Notes: generated from the sequence alone by a model not told the origin. Counted from the stretch's first letter, positions 25,214 through 33,938 are shown. The stretch: 64,000 nt of DNA from Verrucomicrobiaceae bacterium (GCA_947466075.1 CANIBP010000005.1:62001-126000); one strand, 5' to 3'. Numbers and translations are program-made.

Positions 25214-25245
25214 GAAAGCGCCCCGGGCGGAGCCGGGACGCTTTC
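25214..25245 (-). terminator. Rho-independent terminator after the 6S-like RNA
   Basis: Strong GC-rich hairpin. Read on the reverse strand it is GAAAGCG, a CCCGG/CCGGG inner stem around a short loop, and CGCTTTC, followed by TCTATTTTC. The T-rich run lies only on the reverse-strand side, so it terminates reverse-strand transcription coming from about 25460. Confidence 0.7.
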
Positions 25246-25430
25246 AAACCCGCCTGTGCCGTCCGAATACAAAGGGCTCACGTATCCCATGAGACCAGGT
25301 GGGAACCCGCGTGATGAAGCTCTGTCTTCCAGTGAAGGCATGACATGTCACTTCAGCGCGTAGCCCCCGCAGCTAATGAATCGGGCCGGGCCACAAAGCT
25401 CGAAAACGAACACCGCAGGAAGTTGAGAAG
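25246..25430 (-). ncRNA. ssrS: Probable 6S RNA
   Basis: About 185 bases on the reverse strand in an otherwise gene-free gap of 399 bases (25189-25587). The reverse strand carries CCTGCGGTGTTCG (from 25419) near one end and CGGACGGCACAGG (ending 25253) near the other. The two pair over 11 of 13 positions, including wobbles, giving an interrupted closing stem. Between them are further partly complementary blocks, including CGGGTTCCCACCTGG, which I associate with 6S RNAs, and a TGAAG/CTTCA hairpin near the middle. Size, rod-like shape, promoter and terminator fit 6S RNA, which mimics an open promoter and sequesters RNA polymerase. It does not resemble tmRNA, RNase P RNA or SRP RNA as I know them. 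No covariance search was possible. Confidence 0.6.
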
Positions 25431-25467
25431 CCGCACGAAGCGGCGGAAATTTCAAAGAGCAGGATGG

Positions 25468-25496
25468 ATGCTAGGGCTTGAACTGACTCCGATCAA
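25468..25496 (-). promoter_or_regulatory. Promoter for the 6S-like RNA
   Basis: On the reverse strand, TTGATC (25496-25491) and TAGCAT (25473-25468) are separated by 17 bases, four of six matches to each sigma70 consensus hexamer. Initiation would be near 25461, giving a precursor about 30 bases longer at the 5' end than the closing stem. A small GCCGC/GCGGC hairpin (25430-25444) lies in this leader. Confidence 0.45.
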
Positions 25497-25512
25497 CCTC
25501 CGGCTCTGCGGG

Positions 25513-25526
25513 AGTTAACATAACAC
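25513..25526. promoter_or_regulatory. Degenerate LacI-type operator before the first sialidase gene
   Basis: AGTTAACATAACAC matches the palindrome TGTTA-GCA-TAACA found at 41696 and 47379 in 11 of 13 core positions; its GTTA/TAAC inner arms are intact. It lies about 62 bases before the sialidase start at 25588, in the same type of position as the copy in front of the 47448 sialidase gene. Confidence 0.5.
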
Positions 25527-25587
25527 ACCGATTTACCGTTCTACCTCGCGAATTCGCATTCCAGTGACGTTCTCTCGCCACGCCATC

Positions 25588-27906
25588 ATGAAACCAACGC
25601 TTTTATTCGTCCTTGCTGCTTCGCTCGCCTCCGCCCAGGACAAGGCGCTACTCGACCTCGCGCTCGAGCCGCCGGTGATCAACACCGCACCCGGTCCCGA
25701 ATACGCCGACGCCGTGCGCCCTGGAAATATGATCATCGGTATCGACCGCACACCGAAAGGCCGCCTGTGGGCCGCGTGGGTGGGCAATGGTGATTCACCG
25801 AATGGCTTCTTCATGCTGGCCACGAGCGATGACGATGGCAAATCGTGGTCGAAGCCGCGTGTGGTGATTGATCCGCAGGATGGGACCTGTGAGTCGAATG
25901 GGACCCATACGACCTATACGAGGCGTGCATTGGTCGGGAACCTCTGGACCGATCCGCTGGGCCGCTTGTGGTGCTTCTTTGATCAAAGCCTCGGCTATTT
26001 CGACGGCCGCAATGGCGACTGGTATATCCGCTGCGACGATCCCGACGCTGCCGAGCCGAAATGGACCACGCCCGTGCGCTTTGCAGATGGCTGCACGCTT
26101 AACAAACCCACTGTGCTCAGCAACGGCGATTGGCTGCTACCGGTCGCGCTTTGGACGCGTGACCGCATGGGCGGCCCCGGCGTGGACAAAGAGGCGCACC
26201 AAGACCTCGACGCCATCCGCATGGCGAATGTCTTCGCCAGCACCGATCAGGGCAAAACGTGGAAACGCCGCAGCGGCGTGGCGTTTCCTGAGACAGACTT
26301 CGATGAGCACATGATCATCGAAAAGCACGATCACAGCCTCTGGATGCTCGCCCGAACGAAAAAGGGTATCAGCGAGAGTTTTTCCAACGACGCAGGCCAG
26401 ACGTGGAGCACACCGCAGCCCAGCAGCATCCAGAATTGCAGCGCACGCTTCTTCATCCGCCGTCTCGCCAGCGGGAATCTACTCCTCGTCAAAAACGGCC
26501 CCATCGACGTTCGCCTGCCGCGTCGCAGCAGCATGACGGCCTTCCTCTCCGACGATGATGGCCGCACCTGGGGTAAAGGCTTGCTCATCGATGATCGCAG
26601 CGAGGTCTCGTATCCAGATGGTTTCCAGGCACCGAATGGCGACATCCACATCCTCTATGATTGGAACCGCCACACCGACGCCGAGATTCTGCACGTGAAG
26701 TTCACCGAAGCCGACTTTACTGCTCAAACCAAACTCAAGAGCAGTCTCGTCAACAAAGCCCTCGCCCCGCATTTGCCGAAAGCGATCGTGCCCGACCCAA
26801 AGTGGGCCGCGCAAGCCATCGAAGACGCCAAGCAGTACCGCAAAAGCATCCCCTATGATGGCATCACGCCCAACAAGATGGTCTGCGACACCACCCTGCG
26901 GCAGATGCCCGATGGCTCTTGGATCATCTCCATGCTCGCGGGCGATGACTTTGAGCCCTCGCCAAAAAACTACATCGGTATCACCCGCAGCACCGATGAA
27001 GGCAAAACGTGGTCGCCACTGGAGACGGTGGACACCACCTTTCCGCATAGCGGCATCACCAGTGGTCAAGGCGCGACGGAGATCATGACTTTGGGCCAGC
27101 GCACCACCATGTTCTTTAGCACGCACTCGCAGACCTGGGGCCGCGACTGGCAGTCGTGGATGATGCATAGCGACGACAACGCCAAGACCTGGAGCAAACC
27201 CGAGCCCATGCCCGGCCGTCTCGCGAAGTTCACTTTCATCCGCGGGCACATCATCACCCAAGACGGTCGCATCATGATTCCGTTCCAACATTACGAAGGC
27301 CCGCCTTCAGGCACTCCGCCACCAGAAGCCGAGGAGAAGCCCTGGCACAAAGCGCTCACGCATTACGTCAGCAATCCGCGCAACGGTGTCCTCATCAGCA
27401 ACGATGGCGGCAGAACCTACACCGAGCACGGCGACATCCGTCTCACGCCTGATGATCGCTACCACGGCTGGGCCGAAAACAGCATTGTCGAACTCAGCGA
27501 CGGCCGCATTCTCATGGTGCTGCGTGGCGACCGCCTCGGCGGCATGCTTTTCAAAGCGGAGAGCAAAGACGGCGGCAAAACCTGGCCCAACTACGCCAGC
27601 ATCACGCCCATCCCGAATCCTGGCAGCAAAGCCATGCTCTACAGCCTCGGCGGTGACAACGTGGCGCTCCTTCACAACCCCAACAGCAAGCACCGCAGCC
27701 CCATGGCCCTCTGGATCAGCTTTGATGGCGGCAAATCCTGGCCCTATCAGCGCGTGCTTCAGCAAGAGTCCGTCGATGGCCCCAAAGGCCGCATGAACTA
27801 CCCCGACGGCTTTGTCAGCAAAGACGGCCAGTGGCTCCACTTTGCCTTCGACGACAACCGCCACCGCTGCGTGCATTACTCAGCGAAGCTACCATCGCTG
27901 AAGTAA
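25588..27906 (+). CDS. Secreted sialidase-like protein with two Asp-box propellers
   Basis: 772 residues from the ATG at 25588, which begins a clean signal peptide (MKPTLLFVLAASLASAQ). At least nine Asp-box motifs of the S-x-D-x-G-x-(T/S)-W type are visible, for example SDDDGKSW, STDQGKTW, SNDAGQTW, STDEGKTW, SKDGGKTW and SFDGGKSW. They fall into two halves (about 1-395 and 400-772), implying two six-bladed propellers of the sialidase superfamily. FFIRRLASGNLLL is shared with the 47448 protein. I infer exo-acting glycosidase activity on host or algal glycans. Sialic acid specificity is not shown, and no nan genes are in the window. A 45-base repeat is inserted in frame near residue 99. Possible LacI operator upstream. 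Confidence 0.85.
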   Translation: MKPTLLFVLAASLASAQDKALLDLALEPPVINTAPGPEYADAVRPGNMIIGIDRTPKGRLWAAWVGNGDSPNGFFMLATSDDDGKSWSKPRVVIDPQDGTCESNGTHTTYTRRALVGNLWTDPLGRLWCFFDQSLGYFDGRNGDWYIRCDDPDAAEPKWTTPVRFADGCTLNKPTVLSNGDWLLPVALWTRDRMGGPGVDKEAHQDLDAIRMANVFASTDQGKTWKRRSGVAFPETDFDEHMIIEKHDHSLWMLARTKKGISESFSNDAGQTWSTPQPSSIQNCSARFFIRRLASGNLLLVKNGPIDVRLPRRSSMTAFLSDDDGRTWGKGLLIDDRSEVSYPDGFQAPNGDIHILYDWNRHTDAEILHVKFTEADFTAQTKLKSSLVNKALAPHLPKAIVPDPKWAAQAIEDAKQYRKSIPYDGITPNKMVCDTTLRQMPDGSWIISMLAGDDFEPSPKNYIGITRSTDEGKTWSPLETVDTTFPHSGITSGQGATEIMTLGQRTTMFFSTHSQTWGRDWQSWMMHSDDNAKTWSKPEPMPGRLAKFTFIRGHIITQDGRIMIPFQHYEGPPSGTPPPEAEEKPWHKALTHYVSNPRNGVLISNDGGRTYTEHGDIRLTPDDRYHGWAENSIVELSDGRILMVLRGDRLGGMLFKAESKDGGKTWPNYASITPIPNPGSKAMLYSLGGDNVALLHNPNSKHRSPMALWISFDGGKSWPYQRVLQQESVDGPKGRMNYPDGFVSKDGQWLHFAFDDNRHRCVHYSAKLPSLK
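25882..25926 (+). repeat. In-frame array of five degenerate 9-base units inside the sialidase gene
   Basis: Five consecutive nonamers: GGGACCTGT, GAGTCGAAT, GGGACCCAT, ACGACCTAT, ACGAGGCGT. They add 15 residues (GTCESNGTHTTYTRR) between DPQD and ALVGNLWTDPLGRLW. The low-complexity, Thr-rich insert does not fit the propeller pattern and looks like a mobile or slippage-derived repeat that preserved the frame. Confidence 0.55.
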
Positions 27907-29211
27907 TCACCGCAACACCGACGGCTGCCCAGTCGCTTGCAGCACACTGTGCCAGAGTTCCTGAGTGGGATCCACTTTGCGGCGACCGTGGATGACCATT
28001 TCGAGCGGTAGATGCACGAAGGAACCATGCCAGCGACCCACCAGCATGCCGGTCTTTCCAGCGATGGCGGCGTGCACGGCGGACTGCGCAAGGCGTGAGC
28101 AATAGACATTGTCCGCTGCATTCGCGTGCACACTGCGCACGATGTAACTCGGGTCGATGTATTTGAGGTTCACCTCGGTGCGTCGCTCTTTGAAGAAAGC
28201 GTTGATGCGGTCCTTCAAGAAGTGACCGATGTCGCCGTAGCGTTGATTGCCACTGGCATCCGTGGCATTGCCGGTTTGCATGAGATGCTGCCCCGCGCCT
28301 TCGGCCACAACGATGACCGAACTGCCACGCTTGTTAAGCCGGTAACGCAGGCTTTCCAGCAGCCCGCCTTCACCTTCCAACTCGAACGGCACTTCGGGAA
28401 TGAGCACGAAATCGACATTGCTGCCCGCCAGCGCGGCGTAGCAGGCGATGAAACCCGAATCACGGCCCATGAGCTTCACCAAGCCCACGCCATTCACCGC
28501 ACCGGTAGCTTCGGTATAAGCGCACTTCACGGCCTGCACCGCGGCAGCGAAGGCGGTCTCAAAGCCGAAGCTCTTGTCGAGAAAGCGAATGTCATTGTCG
28601 ATGGTCTTCGGAATGCCGACCACCGCCTTCTTTAAACCGCGCTTCTCGATTTCCTTCACGATCTCCGCTGCGCCGCGCAGCGTGCCATCACCACCGATGA
28701 CGAAGAGAATATCGACGTTCATCTCCTCCAGAGTGTCCACCATTTCGCCGATGTCCTGCTGGCCGCGCGAACTGCCGAGCATCGTACCGCCGAAGTTATG
28801 CGCCTGCTCGACGGAGCTTGGCCGCAAGACCACCGGCGTGTGCCCATAGCGCTGCACGAGACCCTCATAGCCATAGCGGAAGCCGTAGATGCGATTGATG
28901 CCGTATTGCAGCGAGCATTGGTTCACGATGCCGCGAATGATGTCGTTCAAACCCGGCGATAAACCGCCGCAGGTCACGATGCCGACCGTCGTTTTCGCTG
29001 GATCGAAGTAAACCATCTCCCGCGCACCTGCTTCCTCAAAGCTCGGCGTTGAAACATCACGTCCGTCTTCGATTAAATGGCTGTGATAAAGGATGCGGTC
29101 GCGTGCCTCGGTCTTGAACGGTGCCTCCACCGCGCCGATGGGATGCAAAGGCGAGTGAAACAGACACGGGCCGAGTGTCGGAATGGTGGTGTCGAGCGGA
29201 GCTGGAGTCAT
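27907..29211 (-). CDS. 6-phosphofructokinase, probably ATP-dependent
   Basis: 434 residues, longer than bacterial PfkA (about 320) and in the range of the group related to plant and protist enzymes. Motifs: VTCGGLSPGLNDIIRG for the nucleotide phosphates, LFVIGGDGTLRGAAEI, GIPKTIDNDI with the catalytic Asp, and LMGRDSGFIA for fructose-6-phosphate. The Gly in GGDGT points to ATP (pyrophosphate enzymes have GGDD), while the Lys in PKTIDND is shared with the pyrophosphate lineage; the same mix occurs in ATP enzymes derived from it. Phosphorylates fructose-6-phosphate in glycolysis. Divergent from the sulfatase gene; its 3' end touches the sialidase gene without spacing. Confidence 0.9.
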   Translation of the reverse strand: MTPAPLDTTIPTLGPCLFHSPLHPIGAVEAPFKTEARDRILYHSHLIEDGRDVSTPSFEEAGAREMVYFDPAKTTVGIVTCGGLSPGLNDIIRGIVNQCSLQYGINRIYGFRYGYEGLVQRYGHTPVVLRPSSVEQAHNFGGTMLGSSRGQQDIGEMVDTLEEMNVDILFVIGGDGTLRGAAEIVKEIEKRGLKKAVVGIPKTIDNDIRFLDKSFGFETAFAAAVQAVKCAYTEATGAVNGVGLVKLMGRDSGFIACYAALAGSNVDFVLIPEVPFELEGEGGLLESLRYRLNKRGSSVIVVAEGAGQHLMQTGNATDASGNQRYGDIGHFLKDRINAFFKERRTEVNLKYIDPSYIVRSVHANAADNVYCSRLAQSAVHAAIAGKTGMLVGRWHGSFVHLPLEMVIHGRRKVDPTQELWHSVLQATGQPSVLR

Positions 29212-29321
29212 GGTCGGTCAGGCTGACCCGTTAATAGAGCAAGAGGGATGCCATTCATCACCTCCAAAGCAATGACCTGACACAAACAATTTTGGGCAGC
29301 GTTTATGGCCGCTCACCCACC

Positions 29322-30746
29322 ATGAAGTCATTCCTCCTTGCCCTACTCTGCCTCACCAGCACCCTTCTCGCCGCCGATAAGCCGAACATCGTCATCATCT
29401 TCATCGACGATCTCGGCTACGGCGACATCGGTCCGTTTGGAGCCACGAAGCAAAAAACGCCGAACCTGGACAAGATGGCGAGGGTTGGCATGAAGCTCAC
29501 CTCGTTTTACGCCGCACCGGTTTGCAGCGTTTCTCGGGCGCAAATGATGACCGGTTGCTATGGCGTGCGGGTGTCCGTGCCCGGCGTTTACTCACCAGGA
29601 AACAAGAACGGCCTCAATCCCGCCGAAACAACCATCGCCGAGCACTTGAAGCAGCAAGGCTACGCCACGCAGTGCATCGGCAAGTGGCACCTGGGTAATC
29701 AGCCGGAGTTTTTGCCGACCAAGCAAGGTTTCGATCACTACTTTGGCATTCCTTACTCCAACGACATGCAGAAGACCGCAAAGGAAACCGGCGCGAAAGT
29801 CGTGCCGCTCATGCGCGACGACAAAGTGGCCGAACTCCTCACAGACGAGGCCCAAAGCCGCATCGTCGAGCGCTACACCGATGAAGCACTCGGTTTCATC
29901 CGCACGAACCAAGAGAAACCCTTCTTCCTCTACTTCCCACACACCGCCGTGCACACGCCCATCCACCCAGGTGCGGCCTTCTCAGGAAAATCCGCCAACG
30001 GCCGCTTCGGCGACTGGGTGGAGGAGGTGGACTGGAGCGTCGGTCGCGTCCTCGACACGCTGCGCGAGCTGAAGCTCGATAAAAATACCCTTGTCGTCTT
30101 CACCAGCGACAACGGTCCATGGCTCATCAAAGGTGCAGACGGCGGCAGCGCGTTACCGCTTCGCGGTGGCAAAGGCAGCACTTGGGAGGGCGGCGTGCGC
30201 GTCCCCACCCTCGCTTGGTGGCCCGGAAAAATCGTCCCCGGCAGCGTGTGCGATGCCGTCGCTGGCACCATCGACATGCTCCCCACTTGCGTCTCGATTT
30301 CTGGCGGCAAAGTCCCTGCTGAGCCCGTCATTGATGGCCGCGACATCTCGCCGCTGCTCTTTGGCAAAACCAAAGAGTCACAGCGTGACGCCCACTACTA
30401 CTTCGCCAGTTACAACCTCCAAGCCGTGCGCCAAGGCCCATGGAAGCTCGCCATTGCCACTCAAAACGAAACCATGGGCAAAGAAGCCGCCGCTGACGCG
30501 AAAGTGAATCCGCGCCTCTACAACCTCGACACCGAAATCAGCGAGCAAACCAACCTTGCCGCCCAACATCCTGACATCGTCGCCAAGCTCCAAGCCCTCG
30601 CCACCCAGATGGAATCTGAGATCGGTGGCAAAGATCCGAAAGCACGCCGTCCTGCCGGAGAAGCCGCAAATCCGCAGACACTTTATCCCACCAGCGACGC
30701 ACCACGCGGTAAGAAAAAAGACGCACCGAAGAAGGCTAAAAAATAG
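29322..30746 (+). CDS. Secreted sulfatase (alkaline-phosphatase superfamily)
   Basis: 474 residues from the ATG at 29322, which begins a signal peptide (LLALLCLTSTLLAADKPN). Sulfatase features: IVIIFIDDLGYGDIG for calcium, QKTPNLDKMARVG, YAAPVCSVSRAQMMTGCYG, the second signature GKWHLGN, VFTSDNGPW and RDISPLL. The nucleophile motif is C-S-V-S-R, whereas formylglycine-modified sulfatases normally show C-x-(P/A)-S-R, so modification of this Cys is uncertain. A Lys-rich tail ends the protein. Probably desulfates a polysaccharide together with the downstream lyase (40 bases). A sulfatase modification enzyme is not in the window. Confidence 0.9.
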   Translation: MKSFLLALLCLTSTLLAADKPNIVIIFIDDLGYGDIGPFGATKQKTPNLDKMARVGMKLTSFYAAPVCSVSRAQMMTGCYGVRVSVPGVYSPGNKNGLNPAETTIAEHLKQQGYATQCIGKWHLGNQPEFLPTKQGFDHYFGIPYSNDMQKTAKETGAKVVPLMRDDKVAELLTDEAQSRIVERYTDEALGFIRTNQEKPFFLYFPHTAVHTPIHPGAAFSGKSANGRFGDWVEEVDWSVGRVLDTLRELKLDKNTLVVFTSDNGPWLIKGADGGSALPLRGGKGSTWEGGVRVPTLAWWPGKIVPGSVCDAVAGTIDMLPTCVSISGGKVPAEPVIDGRDISPLLFGKTKESQRDAHYYFASYNLQAVRQGPWKLAIATQNETMGKEAAADAKVNPRLYNLDTEISEQTNLAAQHPDIVAKLQALATQMESEIGGKDPKARRPAGEAANPQTLYPTSDAPRGKKKDAPKKAKK

Positions 30747-30786
30747 CCCGTGCCATCACCGTGCAGATGATTCATTCTTTCCAGCC

Positions 30787-31536
30787 ATGAACCTCCGCAT
30801 CCTTACCACACTCCTGCTGCTCACCTCCTGCGGCCGCAGTGCCGATCCTGCTGCTCGTGAGAAAGAACTCACGTATCTCCGCAGCGTCATCCCAGACGAT
30901 TTGCTAGAGTTCGCCCATGTCGAAGTCCCTGCCGTCGAAAACGTCGCCATCATGGGCGAAGGCGCGGCGCAGCACCTCGGTCTGCATGTGTTCCCCGGCC
31001 AGAAGAAGCTCAATGGCGGCATCCGCGCCGAGGTCAGCGTCGATTACCCCTGCAAGCAGGGCGACACCGTGCGCTACGCCTGGCGCTTCATGGTGCCAAA
31101 GGGTTTCGTGTCCGATGCACCAAAGAATCGCTGGTGGATCATCGGCCAGTGGCACGATCAGCCGGATCGCGCTCGTGGTGAAAGCTGGGACGGCTTTGCC
31201 TCCAAGAGTCCGCCCGTGCTCCTTGGTCTCGGTGAATTGCAGGGCAAGCTCGGCATCGGCATCGCCTACGGCCCCGATCAATCGCAAAAACACGGCCCCA
31301 TCTTCATCGAGCCCGGCAAATGGCAAAGCATCGCCGTCGAGATCCACTGGTCGCAACAAGCCGACGGCAAAGCCACCTTCTTCCTCAACGACATGACCCA
31401 GCCCGTCGCCACCGCCACCGGCCCGAACATGCACAACGACTTCCAGCACTTCCTCAAGCTCGGCATGTACCGCCATCCCGAGATCGAGACCGACAACTGG
31501 ATCTATGTGGATGATTTGAAGATCACGAAGTCGTGA
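30787..31536 (+). CDS. Polysaccharide lyase-like lipoprotein (jelly-roll)
   Basis: 249 residues from the ATG at 30787, with lipobox LLLTSC near residue 15. The body fits the heparin-lyase/alginate-lyase-type beta-jelly-roll family (PF14099 from memory): VRYAWRFMVPKGF, WWIIGQWHDQP, GKWQSIAVEIHWS with FFLND, GPNMHND, FLKLGMYRHPE and IYVDDLKI. Such proteins cleave uronic-acid-containing glycans by beta-elimination at the cell surface. It follows the sulfatase by 40 bases, so the two probably act on one sulfated uronate polymer. Unsaturated products could feed the eda/kdgK branch at 34 kb. Confidence 0.8.
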   Translation: MNLRILTTLLLLTSCGRSADPAAREKELTYLRSVIPDDLLEFAHVEVPAVENVAIMGEGAAQHLGLHVFPGQKKLNGGIRAEVSVDYPCKQGDTVRYAWRFMVPKGFVSDAPKNRWWIIGQWHDQPDRARGESWDGFASKSPPVLLGLGELQGKLGIGIAYGPDQSQKHGPIFIEPGKWQSIAVEIHWSQQADGKATFFLNDMTQPVATATGPNMHNDFQHFLKLGMYRHPEIETDNWIYVDDLKITKS

Positions 31537-31675
31537 GGCGGCACTCGTGTTGGCAGTCCGATGCAAATGCGTTAACGGCAATGCTGCGGAGATTGCGCAG
31601 ACAACGTAACACTGGCGATTGCATCTGCATTTTTGGATGCCAGAAGTGGGATGAGTATCAATCTCAAACACCACT

Positions 31676-32551
31676 ATGGAAACACTCGACATCAAGAAGC
31701 TGCCTCCAAACGAATTGGTGGCCTATTATGGAGCCATCTTCGCTGCTGCCGCCATTGATGGGCGGGTCGAGTCAACGGAACTCCTGACAATCTACGAGAC
31801 GCTCGAAATCGATCACTTATCGCCAGAACTCCAAGCTACTGTCCGGGATTTCGCGCTTCATCCACCTGCATTGGATCACCAGCTCAGCGTGCTTTCAACT
31901 TGCTCGTCCGAGCTTCGCTTTTCAGTGATGCTGTCGATCATTGAGGTGATCTATTCCGACGAGGAGGTCACCGACTCCGAAAAAGCGCTTCTCAAAAAGG
32001 CGTGCGTCAGCCTTCGGATCAACGAGGACCAACTGAAAGCGATGATTCGTTTTGTTGAGGAAGCAGCACGAATATCCAAGAATGGAAAAGATGACGCTGC
32101 CGCTGCTGATGCACTGAAAAATGCAGTGCAAGGGTTGGGTGCAGTTGGTGTGCCAATCGCGGCGATTTATCTCAGTGGCAGCGTTATCGGCCTTGGCGCT
32201 GCTGGTATAACGTCGGGGCTGGCAGCCTTGGGTCTGGGACTCGGGATGGTGCCAGGAATCGGTGTCTGTATCTTGGCAGGAGTGGCCGTCTATTCGGCTC
32301 TAAAATGGGCCTTTGGCAGTTCCAAAGAAGAAAAACGCCGGGCATCAGAGGTGCAGACCCAACGCAAAGCTGCCCGAGTGATTCGAAATCTCCAAGACAC
32401 GATCAATCATCTGCTGAAACGAATTGATGAGCTTAGTGCTGCGGCTCAGAAAGCAGACGCAAATCGAGAGTCAATTGATCGACTTCGTGAACGAATCACA
32501 AAACTTCAGGAGGCAATCAACAAAAAGCACGAAACTTATGCAATCTCCTGA
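31676..32551 (+). CDS. TerB-like protein with glycine-rich membrane segment and coiled coil
   Basis: 291 residues. Residues 1-140 are helical and TerB-like: AAAIDGRVESTELLTIYETLEI and later YSDEEVTDSEKALLKKACVSLRI carry the two acidic helix-turn motifs of the family. A long Gly/Ala/Leu-rich hydrophobic stretch follows (GAVGVPIAAIYLSGSVIGLG through VPGIGVCILAGVAVYSALKWA), probably two membrane helices, then a charged coiled coil to the end. The next gene overlaps it by 14 bases, so the two proteins are made together. Base composition is visibly poorer in GC than in neighbouring genes, suggesting acquired DNA. Function unknown; TerB proteins occur in stress and phage-response modules. Confidence 0.7.
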   Translation: METLDIKKLPPNELVAYYGAIFAAAAIDGRVESTELLTIYETLEIDHLSPELQATVRDFALHPPALDHQLSVLSTCSSELRFSVMLSIIEVIYSDEEVTDSEKALLKKACVSLRINEDQLKAMIRFVEEAARISKNGKDDAAAADALKNAVQGLGAVGVPIAAIYLSGSVIGLGAAGITSGLAALGLGLGMVPGIGVCILAGVAVYSALKWAFGSSKEEKRRASEVQTQRKAARVIRNLQDTINHLLKRIDELSAAAQKADANRESIDRLRERITKLQEAINKKHETYAIS

Positions 32552-33938
32552 GCACAAAGTTCAACACTTGGATCAGCTTCGCGTAGCCCTGATCGCCCAG
32601 AAGCAGTTCTTGAAAAGCCTGGAGGACAGGGTTTCCCTCATCAATGAATCACTGCAAAAGACCGATGGAGATGCTGAGGCTCTCATCGAATTGGATCAGA
32701 TGCTTTCAAGCATCGAAGACAGAGCATCACTCTTGTCGAGTGAAGACCTGAGCGATTGGAGCGCTACGGACATTCAAAACATTTATGAGGCTGAGAGCCA
32801 AAACGTGTCATCCGCAACGAGGCACCTCGAGTTTTCTTCTTGGACTCAGTTCTGCACTGATTCTATGGCCTACTGCGAGGAAAGCCGCCTCGATGTTACG
32901 CTGCCTTATGATGCATTGCTTTCCGAGGCCGATCTCCAAGACATAAAAGAAGACGTTTATCAGGCTCAATTTCGCTGGGATAAATGGGACTATATTTTTG
33001 TTGGTTTTGCAGGCGTGGTTGCTGCGACGATCGATTGTTTGGTTGTTGGGATTCCGCAAGACATCACGTCAGGTCGCTATGAAGGGCAAAACGGCAGCGA
33101 CCTGACCTCATGGCTAAAGAAATTCAAGCTCCCAGAGAACCTGCAAAAATGGCTCGAACTAAATTCTAAGGCACCCTTCGATCAAACTGGAGGATCGAAT
33201 CATCGAATCGACACTCCTGGGCATGATCCGATTTTTGGTTTCATTTTTGGTGTGTTGGATATTTGTCGTGGCACTTCCACTACTTGGAAGGGTGGAAGCG
33301 CTGGCAGTGAAGCCAATCAACGGTTTCCCGGCGAAGCACTCACCGTAGCCCTGATCAAGCAATTGCTTCACCTCATGTCAGATGCATTCACAACGAAGGG
33401 TTTGCCGGTGCCGTTTGCATCAGTTTTCCGGCTTCTAAATGCAGGGCAATTCACAAGGAGTAACGGCAAAACAGCAACCATCAGTGACATTGCGCTTTGG
33501 ATGTACCACCACGGCTACGATCTTCGTCATTTCCTCACAATGTCCACGGTTCCTGCCAGTATCGAAGTCATTTTGAGGGCTTACATCATGATCCGGCAAT
33601 ATGTCGAAGGTGAAGACCACAAGTTTCTTCTGGCCGGCAATCCCAAGTATCGATCCATGCTTTTGTCGGCCCATGCGATTGCTTGCGCCACGAACGCAGG
33701 CAAAATTTATCTATACGCGGGTAATCCGCTTGCGATCAACTACGCTGAATGGCTGGCATGCCTTCGCTACTTCATGCCTTCCATAAAGTACTGGTTGTTC
33801 GACAAGCGACGTTTAAGGCTGGAACACTTCGAAAAGATTGCGGATCGCGAATGGGACCGAGTTTTGCAGTCTAGCGAGGGGCTGCTGAGGGCGTCAATCC
33901 AGCGTCATCACAAAAACGTGGCACTGGGAATGCAGTGA
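32538..33938 (+). CDS. Membrane-associated protein of unknown function coupled to TerB
   Basis: 466 residues from the ATG at 32538, which overlaps the TerB gene's last codons; the frame is open further upstream but only inside TerB. Residues 1-110 look like a coiled coil (DQLRVALIAQKQFLKSLEDRV, DQMLSSIEDRASLL). A hydrophobic stretch YIFVGFAGVVAATIDCLVVG lies near residue 155, a conserved-looking HDPIFGFIFGVLDI near 230, and another hydrophobic segment later. SMLLSAHAIACATNAGKIYLYAGNP near 380 may be a third. I recognise no family. Tight coupling implies one complex with the TerB protein. The low GC is shared. Confidence 0.65.
   Translation: MQSPEHKVQHLDQLRVALIAQKQFLKSLEDRVSLINESLQKTDGDAEALIELDQMLSSIEDRASLLSSEDLSDWSATDIQNIYEAESQNVSSATRHLEFSSWTQFCTDSMAYCEESRLDVTLPYDALLSEADLQDIKEDVYQAQFRWDKWDYIFVGFAGVVAATIDCLVVGIPQDITSGRYEGQNGSDLTSWLKKFKLPENLQKWLELNSKAPFDQTGGSNHRIDTPGHDPIFGFIFGVLDICRGTSTTWKGGSAGSEANQRFPGEALTVALIKQLLHLMSDAFTTKGLPVPFASVFRLLNAGQFTRSNGKTATISDIALWMYHHGYDLRHFLTMSTVPASIEVILRAYIMIRQYVEGEDHKFLLAGNPKYRSMLLSAHAIACATNAGKIYLYAGNPLAINYAEWLACLRYFMPSIKYWLFDKRRLRLEHFEKIADREWDRVLQSSEGLLRASIQRHHKNVALGMQ

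Noticed and set aside
25189..25587. tmRNA or RNase P RNA in the gene-free gap
   Set aside because: No tRNA-like ends or tag-coding frame, and no RNase P conserved core; the rod-like pairing fits 6S RNA better.
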